From assembly GCA_949741915.1 (NCBI GenBank), contig CATJOM010000051.1, positions 1 to 35,274 on the forward strand: a DNA stretch of 35,274 bases, written 5' to 3'. Within the stretch, counting starts at the first letter, position 1; every line of letters starts with the position of its first letter. A program made the translations under genes and the position numbers. Positions 23,797 to 31,974 of the stretch are shown here, in pieces. The DNA comes from an uncultured Candidatus Melainabacteria bacterium (GTDB lineage: Bacteria; Cyanobacteriota; Vampirovibrionia; Gastranaerophilales; Gastranaerophilaceae). Below the pieces are notes generated by a model. It had not been told where the DNA came from and ran no database searches. It worked only from the letters and a program-made list of their open reading frames with translations.

Positions 23797-24600
23797 ATGG
23801 GTATTATGGAAGGTAAAAAAGGCATCATATTTGGTGTTTCAAACAAGCATGGTATTGCAAATGCTATAGCTGAGCAGATTCACAAGGAAGGCGGCGAAAT
23901 TGCTTTTACATATGCAAATGAGGTTATGGAAAAAAGGGTAAAGCCCATTGCGGATGGAATGAAGTCTAAAATGTGCATTGAATGTGATGTTACAAAGGAT
24001 GAAGATGTTCAAAAAGCATTTGAAGAATATAAAAAGCATTATGATTCACTTGATTTTGTAGTACATGCGGTTGCTTTTGCAAATAAAGAGGATTTGATGG
24101 GTGAATTTTACACAACCTCAAAAGAGGGCTGGGATACAGCTATGCATGTTAGTGCTTATTCTCTATTGACGATTTCAAAATATGCAAAACCACAAATGGA
24201 GGCAACAGGCGGAGGTTCAATCCTTGCTTTGACTTATCTTGGCGCGACAAAGGTTGTTGCAAATTATAATATTATGGGCGTTGCAAAGGCAGCGCTTGAA
24301 TCTTCTATGAGATTTATTGCTTATGATTTAGGAAAATACAACATAAGATGTAACTGTCTTTCAGCAGGGCCTGTGAAAACCCTTGCTGCAAAGGGTATTT
24401 CAGGGTTTGATAGAATGCTGAAAGCCAATATTCTAAAGGCTCCTTTAAAGAGAACACCCTCTCTTGAGGATGTCGGCAAAGCTGGACTATATCTTGCATC
24501 CGATTTGTCATCAGGCGTTACAGGGCAGGTGCAGTTTGTTGACTGCGGCGCTAGCAGTGTGTTTGCTTCAATAGAAGAGATGGCGCAGATTCAGCTGTAA
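23797..24600 (+). CDS. fabI: Enoyl-[acyl-carrier-protein] reductase (NADH) FabI
   Basis: FabI catalyses the last step of each round of type II fatty acid elongation, and is the target of triclosan. The 267 residues form a Rossmann-type short-chain reductase. The FabI-specific cofactor loop is GVSNKHGIA (13-21), and the catalytic set is Tyr147, Tyr157 and Lys164, with the Tyr-x6-Lys spacing that separates FabI from other SDR enzymes. SAGPVKTLAAKGISGF is the substrate-binding loop. AAAGGAG precedes the ATG at a good distance. It is transcribed alone from the promoter at 23730-23758. Confidence 0.96.
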   Translation: MGIMEGKKGIIFGVSNKHGIANAIAEQIHKEGGEIAFTYANEVMEKRVKPIADGMKSKMCIECDVTKDEDVQKAFEEYKKHYDSLDFVVHAVAFANKEDLMGEFYTTSKEGWDTAMHVSAYSLLTISKYAKPQMEATGGGSILALTYLGATKVVANYNIMGVAKAALESSMRFIAYDLGKYNIRCNCLSAGPVKTLAAKGISGFDRMLKANILKAPLKRTPSLEDVGKAGLYLASDLSSGVTGQVQFVDCGASSVFASIEEMAQIQL

Positions 24601-24689
24601 GTTTCTGAGCCAATTTTGAACATAGGCTGCTTTATCAAGAAAGATAATAGCCTGGTGCAAAACTCTATAACTAAAATAAAAATACAAGG

Positions 24690-24711
24690 CCCCGGGAAGA
24701 ATTTTCCGGGG
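24690..24711 (+). terminator. GC-rich hairpin, probable fabI terminator
   Basis: CCCCGGGAA and TTTCCGGGG form a 9-bp stem (one G-U) around GAAT, 89 bases after the fabI stop. The following TAATTTCTCTCTT is T-rich but not a clean run, so termination may be partial. Confidence 0.6.
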
Positions 24712-24762
24712 TAATTTCTCTCTTAATTCTCTGATTTTTTGCGTTAGTTTGTTAAAGTAAAA

Positions 24763-24880
24763 GTAAGTAGTAGGTAAGTAGTTTTGGGGTTTAAAAATTT
24801 AGTCAGTAATTCCCGGTTTTATATAACAATCCTGGGGAAAGATGTTGAGCCAAACCGGGGATTTATTTTATTTTTTATTT
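24763..24880 (+). other. Candidate structured RNA or second terminator between fabI and the LOG gene
   Basis: AATTCCCGGTTT (24808-24819) and AAACCGGGGATT (24852-24863) pair over 12 bp with one U-G that is a mismatch on the other strand. A T-rich tail follows, so the structure belongs to plus-strand RNA. The 32-base loop is large for a terminator. Upstream, GTAAGTAGT is directly repeated at 24763 and 24774. No gene lies here (24601-24946). It is either a long-loop terminator or the end of a small RNA. Confidence 0.4.
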
Positions 24881-24946
24881 GTGTGTCATATAAAAACATG
24901 TAAATAATTTTTTTTGCTAGTTTTATTTAATTTACTTAACAATTCT

Positions 24947-25546
24947 TTACGATTTTATTAATAGCTTTTCCGTGATGTAGTTTGTTTGTCTAAATTCGTA
25001 GTTATTAATATATAAAAGCGCATCTTGTGGGGTTCTTGCAACATAATATAGTTCCTTTGAATTTTTTGTAGCAAAGTTTTTGTCAATAATTTCATCAAAG
25101 AACTTTATTAGGCCGTCATAAAAGCCATCAGTGTTTAAAAGTACAATTGGTTTGTTAGAATAGCCAAGCTGTTTTTGAACAAGCATTTCACTTAGTTCTT
25201 CAAGTGTTCCAAAACCGCCAGGGAGGGCAATAAGTGCTTCTGAAAGTTCATCCATTTTTGCTTTTCTTTCCCTCATGCCCTTTGTCATGATAAATTTTGT
25301 GCAATCGCCATGGTCTATTCCAAGACTGTGAAGTTTCTCGGGCATTACACCTGTGATTTCGCTGCCGTTTTGTTTTGCTGCACTTGTTGCTTCGCCCATA
25401 AGGCCGCAGTTTGAACCGCCATAAATAACGTTATAGTGGTTTTTTGCAATTTCAATTCCAAGCTCTTTTGCAGCAGCAAAGTATTTTTTATCAATACAGG
25501 ATGACGAGCTTGCAAATATGCATATTGTTTTTATTTTATTGTTCAT
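24947..25546 (-). CDS. LOG family protein, probable nucleoside monophosphate phosphoribohydrolase
   Basis: LOG proteins release the base from nucleoside 5'-monophosphates; in plants the product is active cytokinin, in bacteria the role is usually nucleotide housekeeping. The 199 residues show the Rossmann-like start ICIFASSSSCIDKKYF, GGSNCGLMG at about 43-51, the MRERK motif near 91-95 and the signature LPGGFGTLEEL at about 108-118. These are the residues that bind phosphate and ribose. AAAAGG precedes the ATG. It lies 136 bases downstream of ilvD on the same strand. Confidence 0.92.
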   Translation of the reverse strand: MNNKIKTICIFASSSSCIDKKYFAAAKELGIEIAKNHYNVIYGGSNCGLMGEATSAAKQNGSEITGVMPEKLHSLGIDHGDCTKFIMTKGMRERKAKMDELSEALIALPGGFGTLEELSEMLVQKQLGYSNKPIVLLNTDGFYDGLIKFFDEIIDKNFATKNSKELYYVARTPQDALLYINNYEFRQTNYITEKLLIKS

Positions 25547-25682
25547 ATGTACCTTTTAACTAGCTGAAGTCTGTTGCTACCGCTACCTTCAGGCGGGGTG
25601 ACAATAGGTTTTGTATATGGTTTGCAGATAATTGTCAGTGTGTGTTTTAAATTTGCTGGAGGAATCCGGCGGGCAATCTGGG

Positions 25683-27341
25683 TTACCCGCAGATGGCTCC
25701 TAGGTTTGCGCCGGATACCGTTTTTGCATATTTAGACAGAAATCCCCTTTCTATTTCTTTTGTTTTTGGGGTGAAATTTTTCTTTCTTTCGTTAATCTCT
25801 TCCTCTGAAACTAATAAATCGATTGTTCTTTTGTTGATATCAATCTTGATTTTATCGCCATCTTTAATAAGGCCTATAATGCCACCTTCTGTGGCTTCCG
25901 GGCAAATATGTCCGATACACAGGCCCCTTGTGCCGCCAGAGAATCTGCCGTCTGTTATCAAGGCACATTTTTTACCCAAACCTTTGCCTACAAGAAGGGA
26001 GGTTGGCGCAAGCATTTCTCTCATTCCGGGGCCGCCTTTTGGACCTTCATACCTTATTACAACAACATCTCCTGCCTTAACATCATCTTCTTCAATACCT
26101 TTCATGGCGTCTTCTTCTCTATCGTAGCATTTTGCTGTTCCTTCAAATTCGAAGCATTCTTCTGCAACGCCTGAAATTTTAACAACAGCACCTTCTTCTG
26201 CCAGATTTCCATGAAGAATTGCAAGGCCGGGGTTTTTGGTTATTGGGCTGTCAAAGGGTTTGATTACGCTGTTATCTACCCACGCTTCATTTGCTCTTTC
26301 TTCCATTGTTTTGCCTTCGATGTTTTTTACGTTTTTAAGTTCATTGGTTTTTCCCCAGAGGGTTTTTATGGTGCCTGGAATTCCGCCCGCATTGTCAAAG
26401 TCAGTCATTGTAGGAAGGGCAGATGGGTCAAGTTTTATTATTTGTGGAATTTTGAAACTTAATTCTTCAAAATCATCAAGCGTTAAATCTATGTCTGAGC
26501 TGTTTGCAATTGCAAGAAGGTGTAAAATTGAATTTGTGCTTCCACCAAGCGCCAAATCAGCAATTATCGCGTTTCTCATAGAGTCTTTTGTTACAATGTC
26601 TCTTGGACGTATGTTGTTTTTAACCAAGTCAACTGCTAAAAAGCCGGAATCAAAGGCTATTCTCCTTTTTTTGGATGATACCGCAGCAGCAGAGGCGCAC
26701 CCTGTTATGCTCATGCCCATAACTTCTGTGAGGCAAGCAAGGGTGTTTGCAGTGTAAAGTCCTTGACAGGCACCAGCTGTGGGGCAGGCGTAGTGTTCCA
26801 TCTCATGGAGTTTTTCTTCTGATATTTCACCTGCTCTGAATCTTCCTACTGCTTCTGATGAACCTCTTATAAATGTTAGAGTTTCGCCTTTGCAGTGCCC
26901 CTCAAGGGATGGGCCTGCTGTTACGACAACGGTTGGGATATTGAGTCTTAGTGCTGCAATAAGCATTCCCGGGGTAATTTTATCGCAATTTGTAAGGAGT
27001 ACAAGGCCATCAAGCTGGTGTGCGCCTGCGACGGTTTCAACGCAGTCTGCAATTAAGTCCCGGCTTGGAAGAGAATATCTCATCCCCGAATGGCCCATGG
27101 CTATACCGTCGCATACTGCCGGAGTGCCAAATATGAAGGCATTTCCTCCGTTTGAATGAATACCTTTTTCAATTTGTCTTTCTAAATCTCTCATTCCCAT
27201 ATGGCCTGGCACAAGGTCTGAAAAAGAGCTTGCTATACCGATAAACGGGCGTTTAATATTTTTGTCTGACAGACCCCCTGCGTATAAAAGTGCTCTGTGG
27301 GGTGCGCGTGCTATTCCTTCTTTAACTGCGTTACTTTTCAT
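25683..27341 (-). CDS. ilvD: Dihydroxy-acid dehydratase IlvD
   Basis: This Fe-S enzyme makes the 2-oxo acids that lead to valine, leucine and isoleucine. The start at 27341 (552 residues, [19 protein letters not shown]) is set by AAGGAG just upstream; the frame extends 23 codons further without family resemblance. Signatures are [14 protein letters not shown] (40-53), [20 protein letters not shown] (78-97), [10 protein letters not shown] (117-126) and [11 protein letters not shown] (190-200), with cysteines 78, 119 and 192 as probable cluster ligands. The GACQG form is typical of the clostridial and related branch. No other ilv gene is near. A perfect 20-bp palindrome lies in its promoter region. 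Confidence 0.95.
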   Translation of the reverse strand: MKSNAVKEGIARAPHRALLYAGGLSDKNIKRPFIGIASSFSDLVPGHMGMRDLERQIEKGIHSNGGNAFIFGTPAVCDGIAMGHSGMRYSLPSRDLIADCVETVAGAHQLDGLVLLTNCDKITPGMLIAALRLNIPTVVVTAGPSLEGHCKGETLTFIRGSSEAVGRFRAGEISEEKLHEMEHYACPTAGACQGLYTANTLACLTEVMGMSITGCASAAAVSSKKRRIAFDSGFLAVDLVKNNIRPRDIVTKDSMRNAIIADLALGGSTNSILHLLAIANSSDIDLTLDDFEELSFKIPQIIKLDPSALPTMTDFDNAGGIPGTIKTLWGKTNELKNVKNIEGKTMEERANEAWVDNSVIKPFDSPITKNPGLAILHGNLAEEGAVVKISGVAEECFEFEGTAKCYDREEDAMKGIEEDDVKAGDVVVIRYEGPKGGPGMREMLAPTSLLVGKGLGKKCALITDGRFSGGTRGLCIGHICPEATEGGIIGLIKDGDKIKIDINKRTIDLLVSEEEINERKKNFTPKTKEIERGFLSKYAKTVSGANLGAICG

Positions 27342-27351
27342 TTTATTCTCC

Positions 27352-27379
27352 TTGAAATTATTATTAAATGGTTTATAAT
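27352..27379 (+). promoter_or_regulatory. Plus-strand promoter divergent from ilvD
   Basis: TTGAAA (27352-27357), a 16-base spacer and a perfect TATAAT (27374-27379) point away from ilvD and would start RNA at about 27386, just before the palindrome. No plus-strand protein gene follows. Confidence 0.5.
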
Positions 27380-27385
27380 AAATAT

Positions 27386-27482
27386 ATTGGGCGTGTGGAT
27401 TGCAATCCACACATTGAAAGCCTTTAGTGTTTTTTGTATTTAAGCGCTATGATTATCGCCAAGATAAGAAATGGCGCTTTTG
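27386..27482 (+). ncRNA. Candidate small RNA divergent from ilvD
   Basis: Between the plus-strand promoter and 27482 lie two hairpins: the palindrome (27393-27412) and a 9-bp stem with 27442-27450 pairing to 27471-27479 with one U-G, followed by a short T-run. The second behaves as a weak intrinsic terminator on the plus strand only. The product would be about 97 nt. It does not match a family I know. Confidence 0.4.
27393..27412. promoter_or_regulatory. Perfect 20-bp palindrome upstream of ilvD
   Basis: GTGTGGATTGCAATCCACAC is a perfect palindrome 52 bases upstream of the ilvD ATG. On the minus strand it overlaps the region where a -35 for ilvD would lie. As RNA it also folds into an 8-bp hairpin with a TGCA loop in the candidate sRNA transcribed from the plus strand. 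A repressor site is the simpler reading. Confidence 0.6.
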
Positions 27483-27484
27483 TA

Positions 27485-27565
27485 CTAATAATGAACATCA
27501 TTCAGCTTTACCTCATTTTTGTTGGTGTCACCATTAAAAATGTTGTCCAACCAGGTGGTAAGCAC
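27485..27565 (-). CDS. Possible 26-residue protein or gene remnant
   Basis: A GTG at 27565 is preceded by AAAGGG about eight bases upstream, and the frame (MLTTWLDNIFNGDTNKNEVK, then LNDVHY) has natural-looking composition, unlike the other frames. It lies 40 bases after the stop of the AbrB-type gene on the same strand. It could be a tiny second gene of that operon, or the C-terminal end of a lost one. Confidence 0.3.
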   Translation of the reverse strand: MLTTWLDNIFNGDTNKNEVKLNDVHY

Positions 27566-27605
27566 AGAGCTTGCCCTTTATTAAATTAATTTTTTAAATG
27601 TGCGG

Positions 27606-27794
27606 TTAGCTTTTTATTGGTTTTGGGTCGCAGATGGTAATTTTACCACTCTTTGTATCTAATTTAACATCAACGGAGATATTTGTCATATCATCCAAAT
27701 TGCATCCGATTGATTCAAGCAATGATTTTGGCAGTATTACGCCATAAGAAATGCTGCCTTTGCCGCCCTTGAGGTTTATAAGTTTTTTTCTCAT
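27606..27794 (-). CDS. AbrB/SpoVT-type DNA-binding protein
   Basis: The 62 residues show the AbrB swapped-hairpin pattern: KGGKGSISYGVILPKSLLESIG (residues 9-30), then a strand pair ISVDVKLDTKSGKITICDPK. The ILPKSLLESIG core matches the usual IP-K-L-LG block, so DNA binding as a dimer is expected. It belongs to a different branch from the 807-962 protein. No ribosome binding site is seen; an AT-rich -10-like stretch lies within about ten bases of the ATG, so the message may be leaderless. It is divergent from the small gene at 27917, with direct repeats between them. Confidence 0.75.
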   Translation of the reverse strand: MRKKLINLKGGKGSISYGVILPKSLLESIGCNLDDMTNISVDVKLDTKSGKITICDPKPIKS

Positions 27795-27843
27795 AAACCA
27801 ATTTTATATAATATATATAACTTAAGATAAATTGTAAATATTT

Positions 27844-27865
27844 TATAGATTTATCTATAGATTTA
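27844..27865. repeat. Direct repeats in the AbrB divergent promoter
   Basis: TATAGATTTA is repeated exactly at 27844-27853 and 27856-27865, 12 bases apart, just upstream of a TGATACAAT extended -10 at about 27876-27884. A regulator bound here would act on the small plus-strand gene and possibly on the AbrB-type gene. Confidence 0.45.
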
Positions 27866-27916
27866 ATTAAAATATGATACAATAATTCCATGACATGTTT
27901 TGTTTGCAGGGTAATT

Positions 27917-28093
27917 ATGAAGGATGTTAAGATAAATGTTTATGATTTGGAAAAGATATTTTTAAATTTGAGGGCGCAAACAAATTTAATTGAGGTTTGG
28001 AATACGGATGAAGGAAAATCCTCTGAAATCAAACTTATCCTGAAAAACATGCTGGAAAGCCTAAAAGGGCTTGAAAATTTAGTATACGATTGA
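27917..28093 (+). CDS. Small acidic/helical protein (58 residues), unknown function
   Basis: No family is recognised. The product is a soluble helical protein: VYDLEKIFLNLRAQTNLIEV at about 8-27, then a polar turn and an amphipathic helix (IKLILKNMLESLKGLENLV). I start it at 27917 because AGGG precedes that ATG and the residues before it (MTCFVCRVI, from 27890) do not look like part of the protein. An extended -10 (TGATACAAT) upstream would start transcription near 27891, leaving a 26-base leader. It is divergent from the AbrB-type gene, as the 469-702 gene is from its own AbrB-type neighbour. Confidence 0.55.
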   Translation: MKDVKINVYDLEKIFLNLRAQTNLIEVWNTDEGKSSEIKLILKNMLESLKGLENLVYD

Positions 28094-28188
28094 TGATACC
28101 AAGTTTTTTTGTAAAAATTTATTAAAAAATTTTGCAAAGAAAGTTTTATGGGAGGCAACAAATTTTATTCACAGGGTTTATATGCAAT

Positions 28189-28896
28189 ATGAAGATTATG
28201 ACTTTTTATAACCCTTTATATTTCGGGCATACAAGAAATATGAGCAAACCGCCTTGTGCAAACAGGCAAATTTCTTTTGGTGCAGACACTTTGACAATTA
28301 ATTATTATGATAAGATTGGCAGCAAAACAAGAGGAGATGTTCTGTTTGAACAAACAAAAGAACAGATGGAGCGTTTTTTAGGAAATCTTCCTGTAAATCC
28401 CGATTCAAAAAAAAGGGGGATTGAAGATATCAGCATTTTAGATGCAGGATGCGGCAGTGGGATTTGCAGCAAGTATTTTATTGAAAAGGGTTATGATGTA
28501 GATGCTTTTGATGCATCATATGAAATGTGCAAAAGGGCATCAAACTATACTGGAATTAATGTAGAGCACAAAGAATTTTCAACGTTTTCTCCCGATAAAA
28601 AATATGACGGGATTTATGCAAGAAATTCTCTTTTGCATGTTCCAAGGGATGAATTCAAGGATGCAATTGATAGTATGACAGTCTTGTTAAAGCCAAATGG
28701 TATTTTATGGGGCACAATAAAGGCTGGCAACGGCGAACAAAGGGACAATAAAAATAGATTATTTAATTATTATTGCATAGATGAAGCAAGCAAAATTCTT
28801 TCATTAGCAAAAAACACTTCAATTGTTAATATTCAGCAATATGGACAGGAAGGAGACAGCTCAGTGATTGAATTTATTTTAAGGAAAGACGCATAG
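28189..28896 (+). CDS. SAM-dependent methyltransferase, class I
   Basis: The Rossmann-type core is plain: motif I ILDAGCGSGICSKYFIEKGY, an acidic residue after the second strand (VDAFDASYEM), YDGIYARNSLLHV for motif IV and LLKPNGILWGTIK for motif VI. The pattern is that of the Methyltransf_25/UbiE-like group with unknown substrate. The N-terminal 45 residues include PPCANRQISFGAD, outside the catalytic fold. The start is uncertain: 28189 is chosen; TTG at 28132 and ATGs at 28198 and 28240 are possible. It is transcribed alone, upstream of glmU. Confidence 0.82.
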   Translation: MKIMTFYNPLYFGHTRNMSKPPCANRQISFGADTLTINYYDKIGSKTRGDVLFEQTKEQMERFLGNLPVNPDSKKRGIEDISILDAGCGSGICSKYFIEKGYDVDAFDASYEMCKRASNYTGINVEHKEFSTFSPDKKYDGIYARNSLLHVPRDEFKDAIDSMTVLLKPNGILWGTIKAGNGEQRDNKNRLFNYYCIDEASKILSLAKNTSIVNIQQYGQEGDSSVIEFILRKDA

Positions 28897-29088
28897 TTTT
28901 GTCTTGAATATGTTTTGGTCTAAAGTTAAACAACAGCAATTTCTTCTTGGGATAGCTCTTTCTGACTTAGTATGATATTAAATTTGAAAAATTGTTTTTG
29001 TAAAATTTTGTTTATAACTCAAAATTAATACTTTTATTTGACGGGATTTTATGAGAAAATAAGAGCAAAAAACGAGTTGGGTTCTTTT

Positions 29089-30363
29089 ATGAATAAAAGT
29101 CTAAAAGCAGTTATCCTTGCTGCCGGGAAGGGCACAAGGATGAAATCTGAAAAGCCTAAGGTTTTACATGAAATTTTTAACAAACCTTTGGCAGGCTGGG
29201 TACTTAGTGCTTGCGAAGAGATAGGCTCGTTTGAAAATATTGTTATTGTGGGGCACAAGGGGGAGGATGTTGAAAAATTTGTCAAGAAACAGCATCCTGA
29301 ATCCGTTTGTGTATATCAAAAAGAGCAGCTTGGAACTGCCCATGCGGTTAGTATGGCAAAAGATACTCTTGGTGATTTTGATGGCAATGTTTTAATATTG
29401 TGCGGTGATACCCCTTTGATTACAGCAAAAAGCCTTTTTGATTTTGTTGAATATCACAATAAAAATAATTCTGATATTACAGTTATGTCATCAGTCTTTG
29501 AAAATCCGTTCGGCTATGGCAGAATTGTCAGAAATAAAAATGACGCTGTTGCAGAGATAGTGGAGCAAAAGGATTGCTCTGATATTCAAAAAGATATAAA
29601 AGAGGTGAACGCCGGAATTTATTGTTTGAGCTGGCAAAAGATTAAAGGCTTTTTTGATAATCTTAAGAATGATAATGTGCAGAATGAGTATTATTTAACA
29701 GATATTATTAAATGGGGAAATGAGGCAGGGCTAAAGGTTTTGGCTTATATTCTAAAAGATTGCAGTGAAACTCTTGGCATAAATTCACGGGCTCAATTGG
29801 CAGATGCTTTTAAAACAATGAATGAACGTCATCTAAATGAATTAATGGAAAACGGAGTTACAATCGTTTCGCCCGCAAATACGCAGATTTCTCCCGAGAC
29901 CGAAATTGACGCTGACACTGTTATTTTTCCAAATACTTTTATAAATGGCAAAAACAAGATTGGCAAAAACTGTAAAATTGGTCCTTTTGCCCATCTTCGC
30001 GGAGATTGCACTATAGGGGATTATGTAAAAATAGGAAATTTTGTGGAGCTTAAAAAATCCTTTGTAAAATCTCACACAAATATTTCACATTTAAGCTATG
30101 TTGGCGATGCTGAGGTCGGCTCAAATGTAAATATAGGTGCAGGCACAATAACTGCAAATTATAATTCTATAACAAAAGAAAAGAAACAGACAATAATTAA
30201 CGATGGTGCTTCAATAGGCTCTAACACCGTGCTTGTTGCCCCGGTTGAATTGGGCAAAAAGGCATTTATTGCAGCAGGCTCCGTCATTACAAAAGACGTG
30301 GGCGCAAATTCATTAGGTTTGACAAGAAGCTCCCAAAGGGAAATAAAAAATTACGTTAAATAA
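29089..30363 (+). CDS. glmU: Bifunctional UDP-GlcNAc pyrophosphorylase/GlcN-1-P acetyltransferase GlmU
   Basis: GlmU acetylates glucosamine-1-phosphate and couples it to UTP, making UDP-GlcNAc for peptidoglycan and LPS. The uridyltransferase half opens with LAAGKGTRMKSEKPKVLHEI (10-29). The left-handed beta-helix half contains IGPFAHLRG, KIGNFVELKK, HLSYVGDAEVGSNVNIGAGT and NYNSITKEKK, all acetyltransferase residues. At 424 residues it is shorter than the usual 450-460: between EIDADTVIFPN and IGPFAHLR about 25-30 residues, roughly two helix coils, are missing. I start it at 29089 on family grounds; the frame extends to 29038. prs follows 12 bases later, the gcaD-prs order known from Bacillus. 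Confidence 0.94.
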   Translation: MNKSLKAVILAAGKGTRMKSEKPKVLHEIFNKPLAGWVLSACEEIGSFENIVIVGHKGEDVEKFVKKQHPESVCVYQKEQLGTAHAVSMAKDTLGDFDGNVLILCGDTPLITAKSLFDFVEYHNKNNSDITVMSSVFENPFGYGRIVRNKNDAVAEIVEQKDCSDIQKDIKEVNAGIYCLSWQKIKGFFDNLKNDNVQNEYYLTDIIKWGNEAGLKVLAYILKDCSETLGINSRAQLADAFKTMNERHLNELMENGVTIVSPANTQISPETEIDADTVIFPNTFINGKNKIGKNCKIGPFAHLRGDCTIGDYVKIGNFVELKKSFVKSHTNISHLSYVGDAEVGSNVNIGAGTITANYNSITKEKKQTIINDGASIGSNTVLVAPVELGKKAFIAAGSVITKDVGANSLGLTRSSQREIKNYVK

Positions 30364-30375
30364 AAGGAGAATAAA

Positions 30376-31392
30376 ATGAAGCTAGGGCTTGAAACTATGC
30401 CAGCAAAAGAGAAGACTGTGTTCCCGACACATGAGATAAAACTTTTTTGCGGCCGTTCAAATACTGTTTTGGCAAAAGAGATTGCTGAATATTTAGGAAC
30501 GACTGTGGGCCCTATGATTATAAAGAATTTTTCTGATGGCGAAATTTATGTTCAAATTCAGGATTCCATAAGGGGCGATGATGTTTTTGTTGTTCAGCCT
30601 TTATGCAATCCTGTAAATGAAAATTTGATGGAATTATTAATAATTATTGATGCTTTTAAAAGGGCTTCAGCAAAGACTATTACTGCTGTTATACCGTATT
30701 ATGGGTATGCAAGGCAGGATAGGAAAACATCCGGCAGGGAAGCAATAACAGCAAAACTTGTGGCTGACCTTTTAACTACAGCGGGCGCAGACAGAGTGCT
30801 AGCTATGGATTTGCATACTGGACAGATTCAGGGTTTCTTTAATATATTGGTTGATCATATTTATGCAACACCAATAATCGTGAATTATATGAAGAAGTTG
30901 AACTTGCCAACAGATGAACTTGTAGCGGTTTCTCCTGATACTGGCGGTGTTCAGAGAACAAGAGCTTTTGCAAAGGCAATGAACTGCCCGCTTGCAATAA
31001 TTGATAAAAGAAGAACCCAGCATAATGTTGCAGTGGCAGATCATGTTATTGGGGATGTTAAAGATAAAATTTGTGTGATGTTTGACGATATGATAGATAC
31101 CGCAGGCACGATTTGTGAGGCGGCAAAATTATTAAAAAGAGAGGGAGCAAAGGATGTCTATGTCTGTGCTGTACACCCTGTATTTTCGGGCCCTGCTTTA
31201 AAAAGACTTGATGAGGCGCCTATTAAGGAAGTTATTGTAACAAATACAATTCCCTTGAACAGCAGTGAATTTATCCCGACAAAGATTACTCAATTGTCCG
31301 TTGCCCCGCTGCTTGGTGAAGCTATTTCAAGGATTCATGATGATCAGTCAGTAAGTTCTTTGTTCGGTTTTGAAAAGGAATATACAAATTAA
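30376..31392 (+). CDS. prs: Ribose-phosphate pyrophosphokinase Prs
   Basis: Prs makes PRPP from ribose-5-phosphate and ATP, for nucleotides, His and Trp. The 338 residues include the flexible loop YGYARQDRKTSGRE, the catalytic MDLHTGQIQGFF, SPDTGGVQRTRAFA and the PRPP loop MFDDMIDTAGTI. All class I residues are present. About 20 extra residues precede the usual start (MKLGLETMPAKEKTVFPTHE). The strong ribosome binding site AAAAGGAG lies just before this ATG, so I keep the extension. It follows glmU by 12 bases, and its stop abuts the ATG of the glycosylase gene, so the three form one operon. Confidence 0.96.
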   Translation: MKLGLETMPAKEKTVFPTHEIKLFCGRSNTVLAKEIAEYLGTTVGPMIIKNFSDGEIYVQIQDSIRGDDVFVVQPLCNPVNENLMELLIIIDAFKRASAKTITAVIPYYGYARQDRKTSGREAITAKLVADLLTTAGADRVLAMDLHTGQIQGFFNILVDHIYATPIIVNYMKKLNLPTDELVAVSPDTGGVQRTRAFAKAMNCPLAIIDKRRTQHNVAVADHVIGDVKDKICVMFDDMIDTAGTICEAAKLLKREGAKDVYVCAVHPVFSGPALKRLDEAPIKEVIVTNTIPLNSSEFIPTKITQLSVAPLLGEAISRIHDDQSVSSLFGFEKEYTN

Positions 31393-31974
31393 ATGTCAGG
31401 CCTTGATGATTTAAAGGAAAAACTGCAGAATTGTAAAGGTTGTCCTCTATGTTCCACAAGGACAAACGTTGTATTCTCTGATGGTAATCCGAATGCTGAT
31501 ATTATGCTTATTGGTGAAGCACCTGGCGCAGATGAGGATAGGCTTGGGGTTCCTTTCGTGGGCCGTGCTGGTAAACTTTTGGATGAATTTTTTAAAAAGG
31601 CTGGAATTGATAGACAAAAGGATGTGTACATTTGCAATACACTAAAATGCAGGCCGCCTAATAACAGAAAGCCTGAGTCAAGTGAGAAAAAAGCCTGTGC
31701 TCCATATTTAAAACAGCAGATAGATGCAGTTAACCCGAAGATTATAATTTTGTGTGGTGCTACAGCGCTTGAGAGCTTTATAAAAGGCCTATCAATTTCA
31801 AAAGCACGCGGAAAGGTTTTTAAAGGCTCCAAGGGAACAGTTTTTATACCTATATTTCACCCTTCTTATCTTTTGAGGCATCATTCCTTGGAAGAAAATT
31901 CGCCAAGGGATTTAATGCTAAAAGATTTAAGATTCATCAAGGAATTGTCTCTGCAGGATACGATTGTTGTTTAA
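31393..31974 (+). CDS. Family 4 uracil-DNA glycosylase with an Fe-S cluster
   Basis: The enzyme removes uracil from DNA after cytosine deamination. The 193 residues contain GEAPGADEDRLGVPFVGRAG (41-60), motif 1 of family 4 with the water-activating region, and the uracil-binding FHPSYLLRH at 155-163. The four cluster cysteines are Cys14 and Cys17 near the N-terminus, Cys86 (KCRPPNN) and Cys102. Length is normal. The start codon directly follows the prs stop (TAAATG), with no ribosome binding site of its own beyond that inside prs, so translation is coupled. Confidence 0.93.
   Translation: MSGLDDLKEKLQNCKGCPLCSTRTNVVFSDGNPNADIMLIGEAPGADEDRLGVPFVGRAGKLLDEFFKKAGIDRQKDVYICNTLKCRPPNNRKPESSEKKACAPYLKQQIDAVNPKIIILCGATALESFIKGLSISKARGKVFKGSKGTVFIPIFHPSYLLRHHSLEENSPRDLMLKDLRFIKELSLQDTIVV

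Noticed and set aside
23352-23846. 164-codon minus-strand frame between lptB and fabI
   Set aside because: Overlaps the starts of both genes and their promoters, has no ribosome binding site and no recognisable domain.
26236-26757. 173-codon plus-strand frame inside ilvD
   Set aside because: Antisense shadow of a strongly conserved gene; no start signal.
27890-27916. Upstream ATG of the 58-residue gene as a leaderless start
   Set aside because: The extra residues (MTCFVCRVI) look untranslated, and the ATG at 27917 has AGGG upstream; an extended -10 does sit where a leaderless start would need it, so this is not excluded.
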